Assembly: GCA_964019165.1 (NCBI GenBank)
Contig: OZ025281.1
Span: 7,014,799-7,078,798, forward strand
Reading direction: 5' to 3'
DNA: 64,000 nt
From: Mastigias papua
Lineage: Eukaryota > Cnidaria > Scyphozoa > Rhizostomeae > Mastigiidae
Positions 21,561 to 31,843 of this stretch are shown one piece after another. Below the pieces are notes generated by a model, which worked only from the letters and a program-made list of their open reading frames with translations, ran no database searches and was not told where the DNA came from. The stretch's first letter is position 1. Every line of letters begins with the position of its first letter. The position numbers and the translations under genes were made by a program.

Positions 21561-24500
21561 ATGTCAAGTGACATTCAAGGAGCTTACAAAGTCGGTTTAG
21601 AAACTGACAAATTCGATGGAACAGATTGGTTTTTGTGGAAGCACAAAATGAAAATGGTCCTTATTTCGAATGGACTGTGGGGAATTGTCTCTGGTAACGA
21701 GGAACAGCCAACGAACCCAGATGCGTTGAGTGCTTGGAATCGAAGAGACGAGAAGGCATATGCAAAGATTAGTCAACACTTGTGTGATCCTTTATTGCCC
21801 TTAGTGATGAGCAAAGCAACTGCAAAAGCTGCTTGGGAAGCCTTGCAAAACCAGTACGAACGTAGATCGATACAGAATGTCATTTATCATAAGAGAAGGT
21901 ACAGAAGTGCAGTTATGAACGAAGGAGATGACATGCTTGCTCATATAAATAGGCATCAAGAAATCGCGACACAACTTGCTGCAGTTGGTGCTGAGGTACC
22001 AGAAGATGAACAGGTATGGGAGTTATTATTGAGCCTACCCAAATCATATGAACATCTAGTTAATGCTCTTGAATTGACCCAGGATCTAACTCTTGATACT
22101 GTAAGACAAAGGCTGTTGATGGAAGATCAACGACGAAAGGAGAATACAGTGAGTAATGCTGTAAGTGATCAAGGTGAGAATGATGCACTGTTTAGCAGAA
22201 AGAAAGGTTTCACAAGTTCACGAGGAGGTATTGTGAAATCAAAGGCAAATTGTAAAGACAATTCATTTAATTGCTATTCATGTGGACAGCCAGGTCATTT
22301 AGCAAGAAATTGTGCGAACAAGATGAGCAACAGACCTACAAGAGGGAAGAAGAAAGGCCAGAATTTTCAGAATGTAAGATTTGCAGATCAAAGCAATGAA
22401 TTCACATTTATAGTAAGCAAAAGTCAGAAGACTGCTGAAGGGAAATGGTTTGTGGATTCAGGTTGTACTCAACATATGTGCTGTGTAAGAGATTACTTCT
22501 ATGATTATACCCCATTAGAAGTTGAAGAAAATGTCAGACTTGCAAATAATTCTGTGGTACAAGGTATTGGAATTGGTACTGTGAGGTGGTCTAATCCAAA
22601 GTTAAATGTTGATTTTAGAATAGAGAATGTGTTATTTGTGCCAGAACTTGGGCAAAACTTGCTTTCAGTGCATACAATTGCACATAAGGGGATCAACATA
22701 CTATTTACTGATGATCAATGTGAGTTTCGAAAAACAGATACTCAGATGTTGTGCTCAACTGCCAGAGTCCATAAAGGATGCAGTCAGTATGAGCTAGATG
22801 GATTTGTTGTGAAAAATCGAGAAGTGTCCATTGCAGAGATAACATCAGATCTTGAGCTGTGGCATCAGAGATTAGGGCATGTTAATCAAGAAACAATAAA
22901 AACTATGTCTTCCAAAGATATCATTAAAGATCTCCATGTTGAAAAGGACAGTAAAATTGATTTTTGTGAAAGTTGCACTCTTGGAAAGCAAACACGTGAA
23001 CAGTTTCCAAAGAGTGGAGGCACCAGAGCAGAAGAATTGCTAGAAATCATACACTCAGATGTTTGTGGGCCTATGCCTGTAAGATCACTAGGAGGGAACA
23101 GATACTTTGTCACATTTATAGATGATTTATCTCGATATGGTGCAGTTTACTTCATTAAGGAAAAGAATCAAGTGCTGTCATGCTTTAAGGAATATGTAAG
23201 CATGGTTGAAAGGCAGACAGGACAGAAAGTGAAAACACTCAGATCAGACAATGGTACTGAATATGTTAACAAAGATTTTGATGTTTTCCTTAAAAATACT
23301 GGTATTAAGAGACAACTCACTGTGCCTTACACTCCAGAACAGAATGGAGTTGCTGAGAGAAAGAACAGAACTTTGATGGAATCCGCACGCTCTATGATGC
23401 ATTTTGCAAACCTCACACAAGAATTTTGGGCAGAAGCTGTCTTAGCATCTATGTATGTACAAAACAGGTGTACTACAAAAGCAGTTGAAGGTGTAGTACC
23501 ATTTGAGGCATTCTTTGGCAAGAAACCATCTGTGAAAGATTTTAAGGTATTCGGGTGTGACGCCTATGTACATGTGCCAACTGAAAAAAGAAAGAAATTG
23601 GATATGAAGAGTGTTAGACATATATTTCTTGGATACAGTGGTACTCAGAAAGGTTATAGACTGTTTGAACCAAAGAGTAAAAGATTTACTGTGAGCAGAG
23701 ATGTCAAGTTTGTTGAAAACAGCTTTGGAGGTTGCTTAAAGAAAGTAAACACATATCTGAATGACAAATCTGAGATGATTAGTGAGCAGTCAGGAAACAG
23801 AATAGAAGAAATTGAAAGTAGTGATATCAGTGCAGATGTGAGGCATGATAATGCTGATGTCAATGAAGAAAGTGAAATATCAGAGAGGATAGAGCCTAGA
23901 AGATCATTTCGTGAAAAGAAAGCTCCAAGTATGTATGGAGATTGGCTTGATGGTGAAGAGCTAGAACAGGAATTGTTGTGTGTAGAATTAGAAAATATTG
24001 GAGAACCCAATTCATTGTCTGAAGCAATTGAAAGTTCACAGAGTGCTCAGTGGAAACAAGCTGTAAAATGTGAATATGAAGCACTAATGAAGAATGCTAC
24101 ATGGACATTAGAGAAATTGCCAGAAGGGCGAAAAGCTATCGGAAATAAGTGGATCTTCAAGATCAAGCATAATGCTGATGGAACTATAAATCGCTATAAG
24201 GCAAGACTTGTTGCTCAAGGTTTTTCTCAAAAACCGGGCATTGACTACGAAGAAACCTACTCACCAGTAGCTCGTTTTACTTCTATCCGGACTGTACTTG
24301 CGATTGCAAATGAACTTGATTTACACTTACATCAGATGGATGTTCAAACCGCATTTCTCAACGGAGATTTGCAAGAAGAAATTTACATGTGTCAACCAGA
24401 AGGATTTGTAGTCAAAGGAAAGGAAGATTATGTTTGTAAACTGAAGAAAGGACTGTATGGGTTGAAACAAGCAAGCCGATGTTGGTTTTATACAATGGAT

Positions 24501-25550
24501 GTTCTACTCAGAAAGATTGGATTCACTCAGTGTGATGGAGATTCAGGCATTTACCTCAAGAGAGAGAATACAAAGATTGTAATGCTTGCGTTATATGTTG
24601 ATGACTTGCTACTTGCATCTAATGATGGGAAGATGCTTAGATGTGTCAAGCTTGAGTTGATGAAACACCTCAAAATGAAAGACTTAGGAGAAGCAACATT
24701 CTGCCTAGGCATTGAGATTATGAGAGATCGTAAAAATCGAAAGATGAAATTGAGTCAAAAAGGGTACCTAGAGAACCTGCTGAAACGATTTGGAATGGAG
24801 GATTGTCGACCCGTCTCAACACCCGAAGATCCAGGTCTTAAATTATATCCTAACACAGATGATGAAGTAGACAAGAAACTGTATCAGGCAGCAGTGGGAG
24901 CAATCACATATATTACCTGCGGAACAAGACCTGATCTTGCTTCAGCATTAGCATCTGTCAATCAGTTTAGTTCCAACCCTGGAGCAGATCATTGGAAAGC
25001 ACTTAAACATATTTTTAGATATATTAAAGGAACTATCAATTATGGACTTACATATTATGGAAGTGAGCAAAAAGGTATAAAACTTACTGGATATGTGGAT
25101 GCAGACTGGGGAAGAAATTTCAATCGAAAATCCCAAAGTGGATACCTATTTTTCATTCAGAACTCCCTGGTTTCATGGGCAAGTAAGAGACAAACAGTTG
25201 TGGCACTCTCAACTACTGAAGCTGAATATGTAGCAGCTGCATGTGGTGCACAAGAAGCTATTTGGTTACGATTACTATTGAAATCCATAGGATTTACACA
25301 AGAGGAACCAACCACGTTATATGAAGACAACAATGGATGTATTGCATTATCTAAAGATGCTAGATATCATTCAAAGACAAAGCATATTGACATTAAATAT
25401 CACTTTATTCGAGATGCTGTTGTGAAAAGAAATGTTGAACTGAAATATTGTACTTCAAAGGATATGAGAGCAGACATTTTGACAAAACCTTTACCGAAAT
25501 CTTCATTTGAACATTTACGTGATTTGATGAACGTTAAAGACGTTGCTTGA
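21561..25550 (+). CDS. copia Gag-Pol polyprotein
   Basis: 1,329 residues, uninterrupted. Order: Gag with a UBN2-type start (KFDGTDWFLWK, residues 13-23); CCHC knuckle CYSCGQPGHLARNC (about 238-251); aspartic protease WFVDSGCTQH (about 296-305); integrase zinc-binding LWHQRLGHVN...CESC (about 433-475) and rve core with Asp in HSDVCG (about 500), Asp in RSDNGTEY (about 561) and Glu in NGVAERKN (about 598); RT with NKWIFKIK, RYKARLVAQG, MDVQTAFLNGD and the catalytic YVDDLL (about 1012); RNase H with YVDADWG, STTEAEY and YEDNNG. Integrase before RT is the Ty1/copia order. Gag and Pol are in one frame with no frameshift signal, as in Drosophila copia. The protein appears functional. Confidence 0.98.
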   Translation: MSSDIQGAYKVGLETDKFDGTDWFLWKHKMKMVLISNGLWGIVSGNEEQPTNPDALSAWNRRDEKAYAKISQHLCDPLLPLVMSKATAKAAWEALQNQYERRSIQNVIYHKRRYRSAVMNEGDDMLAHINRHQEIATQLAAVGAEVPEDEQVWELLLSLPKSYEHLVNALELTQDLTLDTVRQRLLMEDQRRKENTVSNAVSDQGENDALFSRKKGFTSSRGGIVKSKANCKDNSFNCYSCGQPGHLARNCANKMSNRPTRGKKKGQNFQNVRFADQSNEFTFIVSKSQKTAEGKWFVDSGCTQHMCCVRDYFYDYTPLEVEENVRLANNSVVQGIGIGTVRWSNPKLNVDFRIENVLFVPELGQNLLSVHTIAHKGINILFTDDQCEFRKTDTQMLCSTARVHKGCSQYELDGFVVKNREVSIAEITSDLELWHQRLGHVNQETIKTMSSKDIIKDLHVEKDSKIDFCESCTLGKQTREQFPKSGGTRAEELLEIIHSDVCGPMPVRSLGGNRYFVTFIDDLSRYGAVYFIKEKNQVLSCFKEYVSMVERQTGQKVKTLRSDNGTEYVNKDFDVFLKNTGIKRQLTVPYTPEQNGVAERKNRTLMESARSMMHFANLTQEFWAEAVLASMYVQNRCTTKAVEGVVPFEAFFGKKPSVKDFKVFGCDAYVHVPTEKRKKLDMKSVRHIFLGYSGTQKGYRLFEPKSKRFTVSRDVKFVENSFGGCLKKVNTYLNDKSEMISEQSGNRIEEIESSDISADVRHDNADVNEESEISERIEPRRSFREKKAPSMYGDWLDGEELEQELLCVELENIGEPNSLSEAIESSQSAQWKQAVKCEYEALMKNATWTLEKLPEGRKAIGNKWIFKIKHNADGTINRYKARLVAQGFSQKPGIDYEETYSPVARFTSIRTVLAIANELDLHLHQMDVQTAFLNGDLQEEIYMCQPEGFVVKGKEDYVCKLKKGLYGLKQASRCWFYTMDVLLRKIGFTQCDGDSGIYLKRENTKIVMLALYVDDLLLASNDGKMLRCVKLELMKHLKMKDLGEATFCLGIEIMRDRKNRKMKLSQKGYLENLLKRFGMEDCRPVSTPEDPGLKLYPNTDDEVDKKLYQAAVGAITYITCGTRPDLASALASVNQFSSNPGADHWKALKHIFRYIKGTINYGLTYYGSEQKGIKLTGYVDADWGRNFNRKSQSGYLFFIQNSLVSWASKRQTVVALSTTEAEYVAAACGAQEAIWLRLLLKSIGFTQEEPTTLYEDNNGCIALSKDARYHSKTKHIDIKYHFIRDAVVKRNVELKYCTSKDMRADILTKPLPKSSFEHLRDLMNVKDVA

Positions 25551-25574
25551 AAACTTTATATGTTTATCATTGAC

Positions 25575-25583
25575 GAGTGGGAG
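25575..25583 (+). promoter_or_regulatory. copia polypurine tract
   Basis: GAGTGGGAG lies directly before the 3' LTR, where plus-strand DNA synthesis is primed. Confidence 0.75.
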
Positions 25584-25760
25584 TGTTGGAGTTAGCGTCA
25601 AAGATTTGTTTTGTTCATGGTTTTTATGTTATAACCTCGTAATGGTGTTTATTATTATAACTTTGAACTTTGTACTCGATTACAATTGTTATGTTCAGTT
25701 TTACCCATGTGGCCTAACAACTTGGATATCGTGTGCCTTTATCTTGTTACTCTGCTAAAA
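25584..25760 (+). repeat. copia 3' LTR
   Basis: 177 bp, identical to 21297-21473, followed by CAAGG at 25761-25765. Confidence 0.95.
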
Positions 25761-25799
25761 CAAGGACGCAGTACGTGGTAAGCTGCTTTTTAATGGAGT

Positions 25800-27300
25800 T
25801 GCCGACTGTGGCGAAGTGACATGTTGTTGAGAAGTGTAGAAACGTGAGTATTGATGGTTTTTCGCTTCATAAGTTCCCAAAAGATGAGCGGACACAAATT
25901 CTGGGTGATGTTCATTAAGTAGGTTACACAAGAAAGACGAAGCCATCTTGATTCAGCTTTATTTCAAGTCTGGACTTCAATCTAAACTTGGGTAAAGCAA
26001 GCATGATTGACGATTATCTTGGCTTCAATACAAGGTGAGGTATCTTTCCTCAAGTTGTATATTTCCTCTTGTATAGCCTTGGGTCTTTTCCTACATCTAG
26101 GCATGCTATGATAGGCCATGCATTGTTTACTGTTATGATAAGTCATACCAGTATCATCTTATCCAAAATCCCTAAACTAGTAAACCTTAAAAATAGATGT
26201 ATTTATCTGTCTCATATCTACACAGTTATGAATGGGTGCTGTTCTTATTAAAGAGATTGGGTTGAATAAGCATTACCTTGTAAAGTATACATCATCTTGA
26301 AATACAGCAAGATAACTTGAAGGTACTAGTGTACTGGCTGGGTATGGTAACTGTACAGCTTTTACATTAGTAGCCATAACTATTGGAAGTATCATAATTT
26401 TGCAATGAAACTATTATAGATGGTCATAGGCAACTTATTATCTTTTTACCACTTCCAGGCTGTGGCATTTCCTTGTGCCAATGCATAAAATGATGAATTC
26501 CTTCAGACCCTGGGACAATCATGTCATAAAATGACAGAGACCTTATGGGATCCATGGAAACTTAAGCATTTGTGGCAGGAAGATGCTTAAGTGATAGTTC
26601 CAATGTTATTCATTATTTATATTTGCTGAACATATGCAGTAGGGTAAACATAGAGAGGGTCATATTGCTACATCTAACTTATAGCCTATCATATATTAAT
26701 TAGCTATATATCCCAGCTTTCTTCTTATATTTCATCAATCTGTCATAGTAGCATGTGCTGTGTTTTTTTGTAAGGCCCAGGTTTATTTTAGAAATTCAGA
26801 TTTCCCTAACTATACTAGACAAAGGAATGTAAGGTTGACTTATTTACACATGGAAATAGTGACAGTGGTGACGATTTTGAGCAAGACGTTGTCAGTAATC
26901 TTTGCCACAATCCAGTGGAAATTATCATGAATACCTCATGTGATGATGGCTCAATGGATATCAACAAAGATGTATATGTTTCATATGTACTTTATTTTGT
27001 ACTTTATTTTTTGCTTCAATTTAGAAAATGCAGATCCCATTTATATTTCTTGTCAGATTGTTATTAAGAAAAGAAAAATCATTTCTTGATATAATACTTA
27101 AATACCAAGTGCAATTTTGTCATTTTTTTGTTCTAAATTTCTGCATTTTACTCATCTCTTTTTGTGGCTGACAATTACTGTTGCATTGTACTCTAAACAT
27201 GAACTTGTGTAAACAGTTTGCAGATCAGGAGAGAAAGATTACTGTTTATGAGAGTAAATTAACAGAACTGTTTGCAATGTGTACTGAAGCATCTGGATCC
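25800..27300 (+). pseudogene. THAP-domain transposase relic (Kolobok-like), exon-like pieces
   Basis: Around 25830-25900 the forward strand reads SIDGFSLHKFPKDERTQ, the typical middle of a THAP zinc finger, after a short Cys-containing stretch. Stops follow, and the block ends near 26032 at a possible donor (CAAG/GTGAGG). A second open block (about 26850-26967) reads an acidic DSGDDFEQDV stretch. A third (about 27217-27300) reads RKITVYESKLTELF, similar to a conserved segment I associate with THAP-type transposases. The catalytic domain is not recognisable. This is probably a decayed multi-exon transposase gene; the copia element sits between it and the left terminus. Confidence 0.5.
26040..27215. 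other. Transposon interior without intact gene
   Basis: AT-rich sequence of the Kolobok-like element with intron-like character. Apart from the exon-like block at about 26850-26967 nothing is recognised. Confidence 0.4.
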
Positions 27301-27904
27301 ATGTAAGTCAATAATTGCATCAAGTGCTGCAGCCATGGTTGTCATAAATAAGCCATGTACTAAATTTGATGAAAAATTATTATCAAATTCCCTGCATTGT
27401 AACAATACCCTACTGCAGTTAGTATACAAGGTTAAACTTATGCCTGGGACCTTCATAGGCTGTTTCTAGAGCCTGATTATCAATGCAGGCAGCAATGAAC
27501 CCAGGGTGATTGCTAATGCAGGCCAGTGCATCACTTTTCTTTCATGAAAGTTGTCTAAAAGATTTTGTACATGGTGACAGAACATGTTCTCTTCTCTTTT
27601 TTGTGGCTGAAAGTACCCATATAATAACCTAAGGAAATAAAAATAAAATGCATAAGCATACTGTATATAACTATAACTAGGTAGTATGTGAACAAATGTA
27701 TTATCGAGAAACTTTATATTGATACGTGATAACACTTAGCACTATGTTTAGTATACAATCTTCATTCATATATTAAACAGGATTCCTCACCATTTTCTGT
27801 TCCTCCTTGATTTGACATAATTTCTTCGCATGGACACTGGTCTTCTGGCTAGCGATTGGCCTAGCCACGGTTGCTCACTGCCATGACGTTAACATACACG
27901 GCAA

Positions 27905-28540
27905 GGGGCCAGGTCGCTTTTCCGACAGTTCAATACTCCGACAGTTCGATATTCCGACAGTTCGATATTCCGAAAGTTGGACAAACAACGTTAATTTACC
28001 TAATATACCAAATATCAAGGAAAATTTCTTACAGTAGGATTAGAAAATATTTTTCTGCTACTGTCTATTAATTTGAAACAATGTTTTTGCCTCAAGCTTC
28101 TTTGCTTTTTTTCTTTCTTAGTTAACCGAGCTAACTAGTTGTTGATTCTTTTCTCTTTTGCGGTTTTGAGACAATATTCGCGACACTATTCACGGAATTT
28201 TTGATATTAAATCCGTGCAAAATATTCCATAATTTACATAACTAACGCGCACCATAAACTCTTATTCAAATTGTCCGCGTATTTAAGCAAACTTTCCACT
28301 CTGGTAAATGGGTTTCTAATAAAAAGGGTTTCTTATAAAAATATTTCATTATGTGTGGTGCCCTGGAAACAAGTTTTACCCTCTTGCCCTTTTCATGTGC
28401 AGGCGTCCCTGGTCTTATAAATGTACTTACCTAAGGAATGTACTATAACATAGTCAATATCAACTGTCGGAATATCGAACTGTCGGAATATCGAACTGTC
28501 GGAATATCGAACTGTCGGAATATCGAACGGACCCCCACGG
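27905..28540. mobile_element. Small element with inverted arrays of a 16-bp tandem repeat
   Basis: At 27920-27979 the unit TTCGATATTCCGACAG is repeated about 3.5 times. At 28460-28528 the same unit appears in reverse complement about 4.5 times. Outside the arrays the ends resemble each other as well (GGGGCCAGGTCGC versus the complement of GAACGGACCCCC). About 630 bp in all, non-coding, resembling a fold-back or MITE-type element nested in the larger transposon. Confidence 0.55.
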
Positions 28541-28911
28541 CAATATCTCCGCAGGAACATCGTCCAGGTCATTCTCTTCATCAATGTCTTCTTATAAAAA
28601 AGTACTGCTTCCAACAATTTCAAAATTATCATCATATCGCCCCCACAATCGTTTGAAACATTGATCATCTTGGACTTTCTCCCGGTCTTCCTGTAGAACC
28701 TTATCAAGAGGATGGAAATGGGTTCATCCCGTGACGTCACGGCCTACGTCTATCTGACAACCAAGATGGCGAGATTTGACGCAGAAAAGTGACAATAACT
28801 GTTTCAATTTTCACATAATGCAAAACATAACGTCAGAACTGAAACCACCGACCTTTTTTCCATATGAATCGACACTAACATGAGAAAGTATGAAATCATG
28901 TCACAGGCACT

Positions 28912-29222
28912 TTAATTCAGCAAGTAAAAAATAGCGAGTGAATCTGCTAAAAAAAATAGCAAAATCAGCAATTGAAAGTGGAGTAAAAGCAGCTGCTGAG
29001 CCGATTGGTAAAAAAACTGGTGAAGTTTTAGCTAATAAACTTTTTAATCCATCATCATCAGATTCTAAAAATAATGTTCAACAAATAATTGAAGAACCTA
29101 AGGTAATAAAAGATAAGGTATAGAAAAAGAATTAAAGAAAATATATAATAATAATATCGATAAGACAGATAAGATCGATGTAAATAATAATATTTCAAAG
29201 AAATTCAATGAATTATTATAAT
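28912..29222 (+). pseudogene. 3' piece of the small hydrophobic virion-protein gene
   Basis: Continuation of the gene that begins at 20995. The residues after the insertion (KIAKSAIESGVKAAAEPIG and GEVLANKLF) form an Ala/Gly-rich amphipathic stretch like the small capsid-associated proteins encoded beside the major capsid gene in Polintons and adintoviruses. One TAG lies near 28932. A stop at 29121-29123 is followed in another frame by a charged tail (KELKKIY...KFNELL) that ends at about 29222. No ATG lies at the start of this piece. The role is inferred from position and composition only. Confidence 0.55.
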
Positions 29223-29236
29223 ATATAATATAAGAG
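29219..29236 (+). promoter_or_regulatory. TATA-like box abutting the major capsid gene
   Basis: ATATATAATATAAGAG runs directly into the ATG at 29237; nearly the same box precedes the gene at 30532. Confidence 0.55.
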
Positions 29237-30438
29237 ATGAATTTTGATTTTCGTAAAAACACAGAAAAATGCGATTAAGTAATTCAGCCACCTGTAGATG
29301 CTAGTAAACCAAAACAATATATTTTTAGGATCGGATCATCTCAAGATTATTTACCTATTGATTGGTATAAAGCTTATTTACATATTGTTTTAGATACAAA
29401 AAAGCAACAGGCGATGCGTCTTATAATGTAGGTGATAAAATAGCGCTCGCTATCGATGCTTCATCAATAATTAATTCTTTTAAATTTGAAAGTGATTCAC
29501 GACAAATTTATTATGTGAATGATATCAACTATGCTATGGTGACAAAAAATCTCATGGAAATGAATAATGAATATATTAATACAGCCGGAAAAAGGTCATT
29601 TATTTATGCAGATTTAGTTGATGGTACTAATATTGCGAAATATAATCAGGACGCAACAACACAGGCTGTTTCTGACAACGCAGCTTATAATGTTAATTAC
29701 CATAAAAGAATGAATTTAACACGTAGTACATTAGATGTTATTATTCCCCTTAACAATATGGAATTTTTTCAATCGATGCGCGATATTTTAATCCCTCCAA
29801 CTAAAGTTGAAATTACAATCGATATTGAGTCTGATGATATATTGATTTATAAAGATAGTGGTGTGGATGATGGAAAAGTTACGATTAAGGATATATTTTT
29901 ATGTTATGAAAAACTCACTTTATCAACTGCTGATAAATTATTATGTACAAAATTTCTATCTAGTTCACAAACAATTAATTTTTATAGAGAATCAATTAAT
30001 ACTCAAACATTATTAAAACATCGTGAAAAAAATATAATTTTATACGAAACGGCCTCAAAACCAAGAGAATTATTTGTATGGTTCTCTTACACAGAAAATA
30101 GGAGCTCGCAAGATAACAATTCATTCAATATTGATACAAATAACCTTAAAATTATAAATGCATCTGTTGTTATAAATGATAACAGGCATATTCCGATTAC
30201 CCCGTTTAACTGCGTAATAAGAGGAATTGAAGCTTATAACGAATTGCTTAAATATATGACAGAAAAAAATAAGCGTGAGAGCACGTTTATTGATTATGAA
30301 TTATTCAAAAGTAAATACATGACACTTTATTTTGACATAAAAAATAATCTCTCAGACGTCCTGCGAAATTCTTACTGTAAGATCAAGCTTAAGTATATCC
30401 TTAAGGACAAACAAGCTAACGATTACAGTGTCTATTAG
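29237..30438 (+). pseudogene. Polinton major capsid protein (double jelly roll), broken near the N-terminus
   Basis: The start is right behind a TATA-like box. An in-frame TAA at 29276-29278 interrupts it after 13 codons; the frame then reads FRIGSSQDYLPIDWYKAYL. A frameshift near 29400 (run of A) moves it into the long frame that is open to 30438 (307 aa from 29515). That frame contains DINYAMVTKNLMEMN, NYHKRMNLTRSTLDVIIPL (about 29695), a central FLSSSQTINFYRE and a C-terminal IKLKYILKD. The gene order (penton, small protein, this, core-like protein, protease) and the LDVIIPL pattern are those of Polinton major capsid proteins, which form the hexon shell. About 400 codons in total. Confidence 0.85.
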
Positions 30439-30511
30439 TACTATACGAAGATTCTTATAAAATTTCGCTTATTAACGGGCGTTCTGAAATTGTAAAATAA
30501 TTTTCAATTAA

Positions 30512-30531
30512 TCTATAATATAATATAAGAG
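30512..30531 (+). promoter_or_regulatory. TATA-like box abutting the core-like protein gene
   Basis: TATAATATAATATAAGAG lies directly before the ATG at 30532. Confidence 0.55.
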
Positions 30532-31383
30532 ATGTTACCAATTTATGTTAAATTAACTAAATTCCAAAAAGACAAATTACGTCGAGCATATGAGAAACGT
30601 GAAAATATTAGTTTGAAAGTTGTGTTAGCTGATCAGAGCACAGGAGATAAGATTTATGTTAATCAGAGACAGTATAATAGAATTAACAAAGGAAAAGCAA
30701 CTATTATAAATTTCAATGATATGCATTTTCGCGCTATGAAACAAGATGGAGGATCAATTTTAAGTAGTTTGATGCCTGCCTTGACAAAAGTAGTTACTAA
30801 AGCAGTTCCTGTTTTAACGAAAAGTGTGATTCCAGGACTAGCCACAGGGGTTGCTAGCGCGTTAGGTAGTTTAGGTATAGACAGCCTGTTCAGTGGTAAA
30901 GGAATTAATGGAAAAACTGGAGATATTATAAAAGCGCTTGCTGTAATACAAAATGAATTAACTAAAATGCCTAAAAATCAAAAAAATAAATTCGATAAAG
31001 TTATGATGTCTGGAAACGGTCAAAACGGTCAATCAGAGGGCTTTTTATCAGCTCTATTAGCCAGCGTTGGACTTCCCTTGATCCTAAAAGCATTGAGTGG
31101 ATCCGGAATTCATAATAGACCATATGATACAACATCTTATAAAACACATCGTAAAAAGATACCAATACCATCAAATCAACCAGTTGTAAAACAACCTGAA
31201 GGCACCGCCTTGAATGACTGGCGGCCCTATAATCCCCCACCCTTTAATGATAATGATCATGAAATTATAGGAGTAGAGGGTTATGGATTAAAAAAAAAAG
31301 ATCAAAAAAATCACGGGGATGGCCTATTGCTTGGAAAAGACTCGATTTTCAAGGACGAGCCGTTACTGAACATCCTGCTTTAG
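30532..31383 (+). CDS. Polinton virion core-like protein with hydrophobic Gly/Ala segments
   Basis: 283 residues. The N-terminal part (KLTKFQKDKLRRAYEKRENI, residues 7-26) is basic. Then come hydrophobic, Ala/Leu/Gly-rich segments (about 78-120), a second one SALLASVGLPLILKALSG (about 173-190) and a C-terminal GLLLGKDSIFKDEPLLNILL. Proteins of this make-up lie between capsid and protease genes in cnidarian-type Polintons; the C-terminal GLLLGK...P-type motif is characteristic, and cleavage by the adjacent protease is plausible (inference). It may be the counterpart of adenovirus core or membrane-lytic proteins. No internal stop; the protease frame begins just downstream. Confidence 0.65.
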   Translation: MLPIYVKLTKFQKDKLRRAYEKRENISLKVVLADQSTGDKIYVNQRQYNRINKGKATIINFNDMHFRAMKQDGGSILSSLMPALTKVVTKAVPVLTKSVIPGLATGVASALGSLGIDSLFSGKGINGKTGDIIKALAVIQNELTKMPKNQKNKFDKVMMSGNGQNGQSEGFLSALLASVGLPLILKALSGSGIHNRPYDTTSYKTHRKKIPIPSNQPVVKQPEGTALNDWRPYNPPPFNDNDHEIIGVEGYGLKKKDQKNHGDGLLLGKDSIFKDEPLLNILL

Positions 31384-31399
31384 ATCTTAAATTTAAAAA

Positions 31400-31837
31400 T
31401 ACTTCAACAAGCAATATCTATTTAGAAAAATGGATAAAACACATGAATATAAATAACCGTTTTGCCGGTGTTTATGCAAAAGACTAATTAACAAATGATA
31501 TGATAAAACCAAATAAAGTTTATATCATAAATCTCGATGGTTATAATTCTCCGACAAATGGTACTCACTGGACATGTTTTATTATTATCGTAATAAAATC
31601 GGGTATTTTGATTCATATGGATTAAAGCAGCCTGAGATTGTTGCACAATATTCATATATATATAATAGCAGTCAATTACAATCATACGATTCAAAGGCTT
31701 GTGGTTATTACTGTTTGTACTTTATTTATCATCGTTATAGTGGTTTATCGTATGATAATATTTTAAAACGATTTTCGTTAGTTGATTTTGATTACAACCA
31801 AACATTGATTATAGATTTTTTTAACAATTATAATTAA
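31400..31837 (+). pseudogene. Adenain-like cysteine protease (virion maturation), broken
   Basis: Maturation protease of the ULP1/adenain family. In order: a start with YLEKWIKHMNI, RFAGVYAKD, then an in-frame TAA at about 31485; IINLDG; the catalytic His in GTHWTCF (about 31560); a frameshift near 31575; YFDSYGL, holding the usual acidic residue; and the catalytic Cys in SKACGYYCLYFIYHRY (about 31695). It ends with IDFFNNYN. About 145 codons. It would process the precursor proteins of the virion. It lies directly downstream of the core-like protein, as in other Polintons. The start codon is unclear. Confidence 0.85.
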
Positions 31838-31843
31838 TTATAT

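Larger units (their letters stand above)
21297..25760 (+). mobile_element. Intact Ty1/copia LTR retrotransposon
   Basis: 4,464 bp, with two identical 177-bp LTRs, a 5-bp CAAGG duplication, a primer site, a polypurine tract and one uninterrupted Gag-Pol frame. Identical LTRs and no coding damage mean insertion was recent. It sits inside the Kolobok-like element, which sits inside the Polinton. Confidence 0.97.
21075..28911 (+). mobile_element. TTAA-flanked, THAP-bearing DNA transposon (Kolobok-like) inside the Polinton
   Basis: The ends are inverted copies: AGTGCCTGTGACATGATTT at 21075 and its complement ending at 28911, flanked by TTAA on both sides. A second inverted block, CGTGACGTCACGGGATGAAC, sits further in (about 21234 and 28719-28739). 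Inside, at about 25850, is a decayed THAP-domain motif (FSLHKFPKDERTQ). TTAA duplication plus a THAP-domain transposase points to the Kolobok superfamily; piggyBac also uses TTAA but lacks THAP. Without the nested copia the element is about 3.4 kb. It interrupts a small Polinton gene. Confidence 0.7.

Noticed and set aside
23654..24010. Reverse-strand frames inside the copia and BEL polyproteins
   Set aside because: They are shadows of intact forward Gag-Pol genes.
21075..28911. piggyBac as the identity of the TTAA element
   Set aside because: TTAA fits, but the THAP motif and the AGTGCC ends do not. Kolobok is preferred, though without a catalytic domain this stays an inference.
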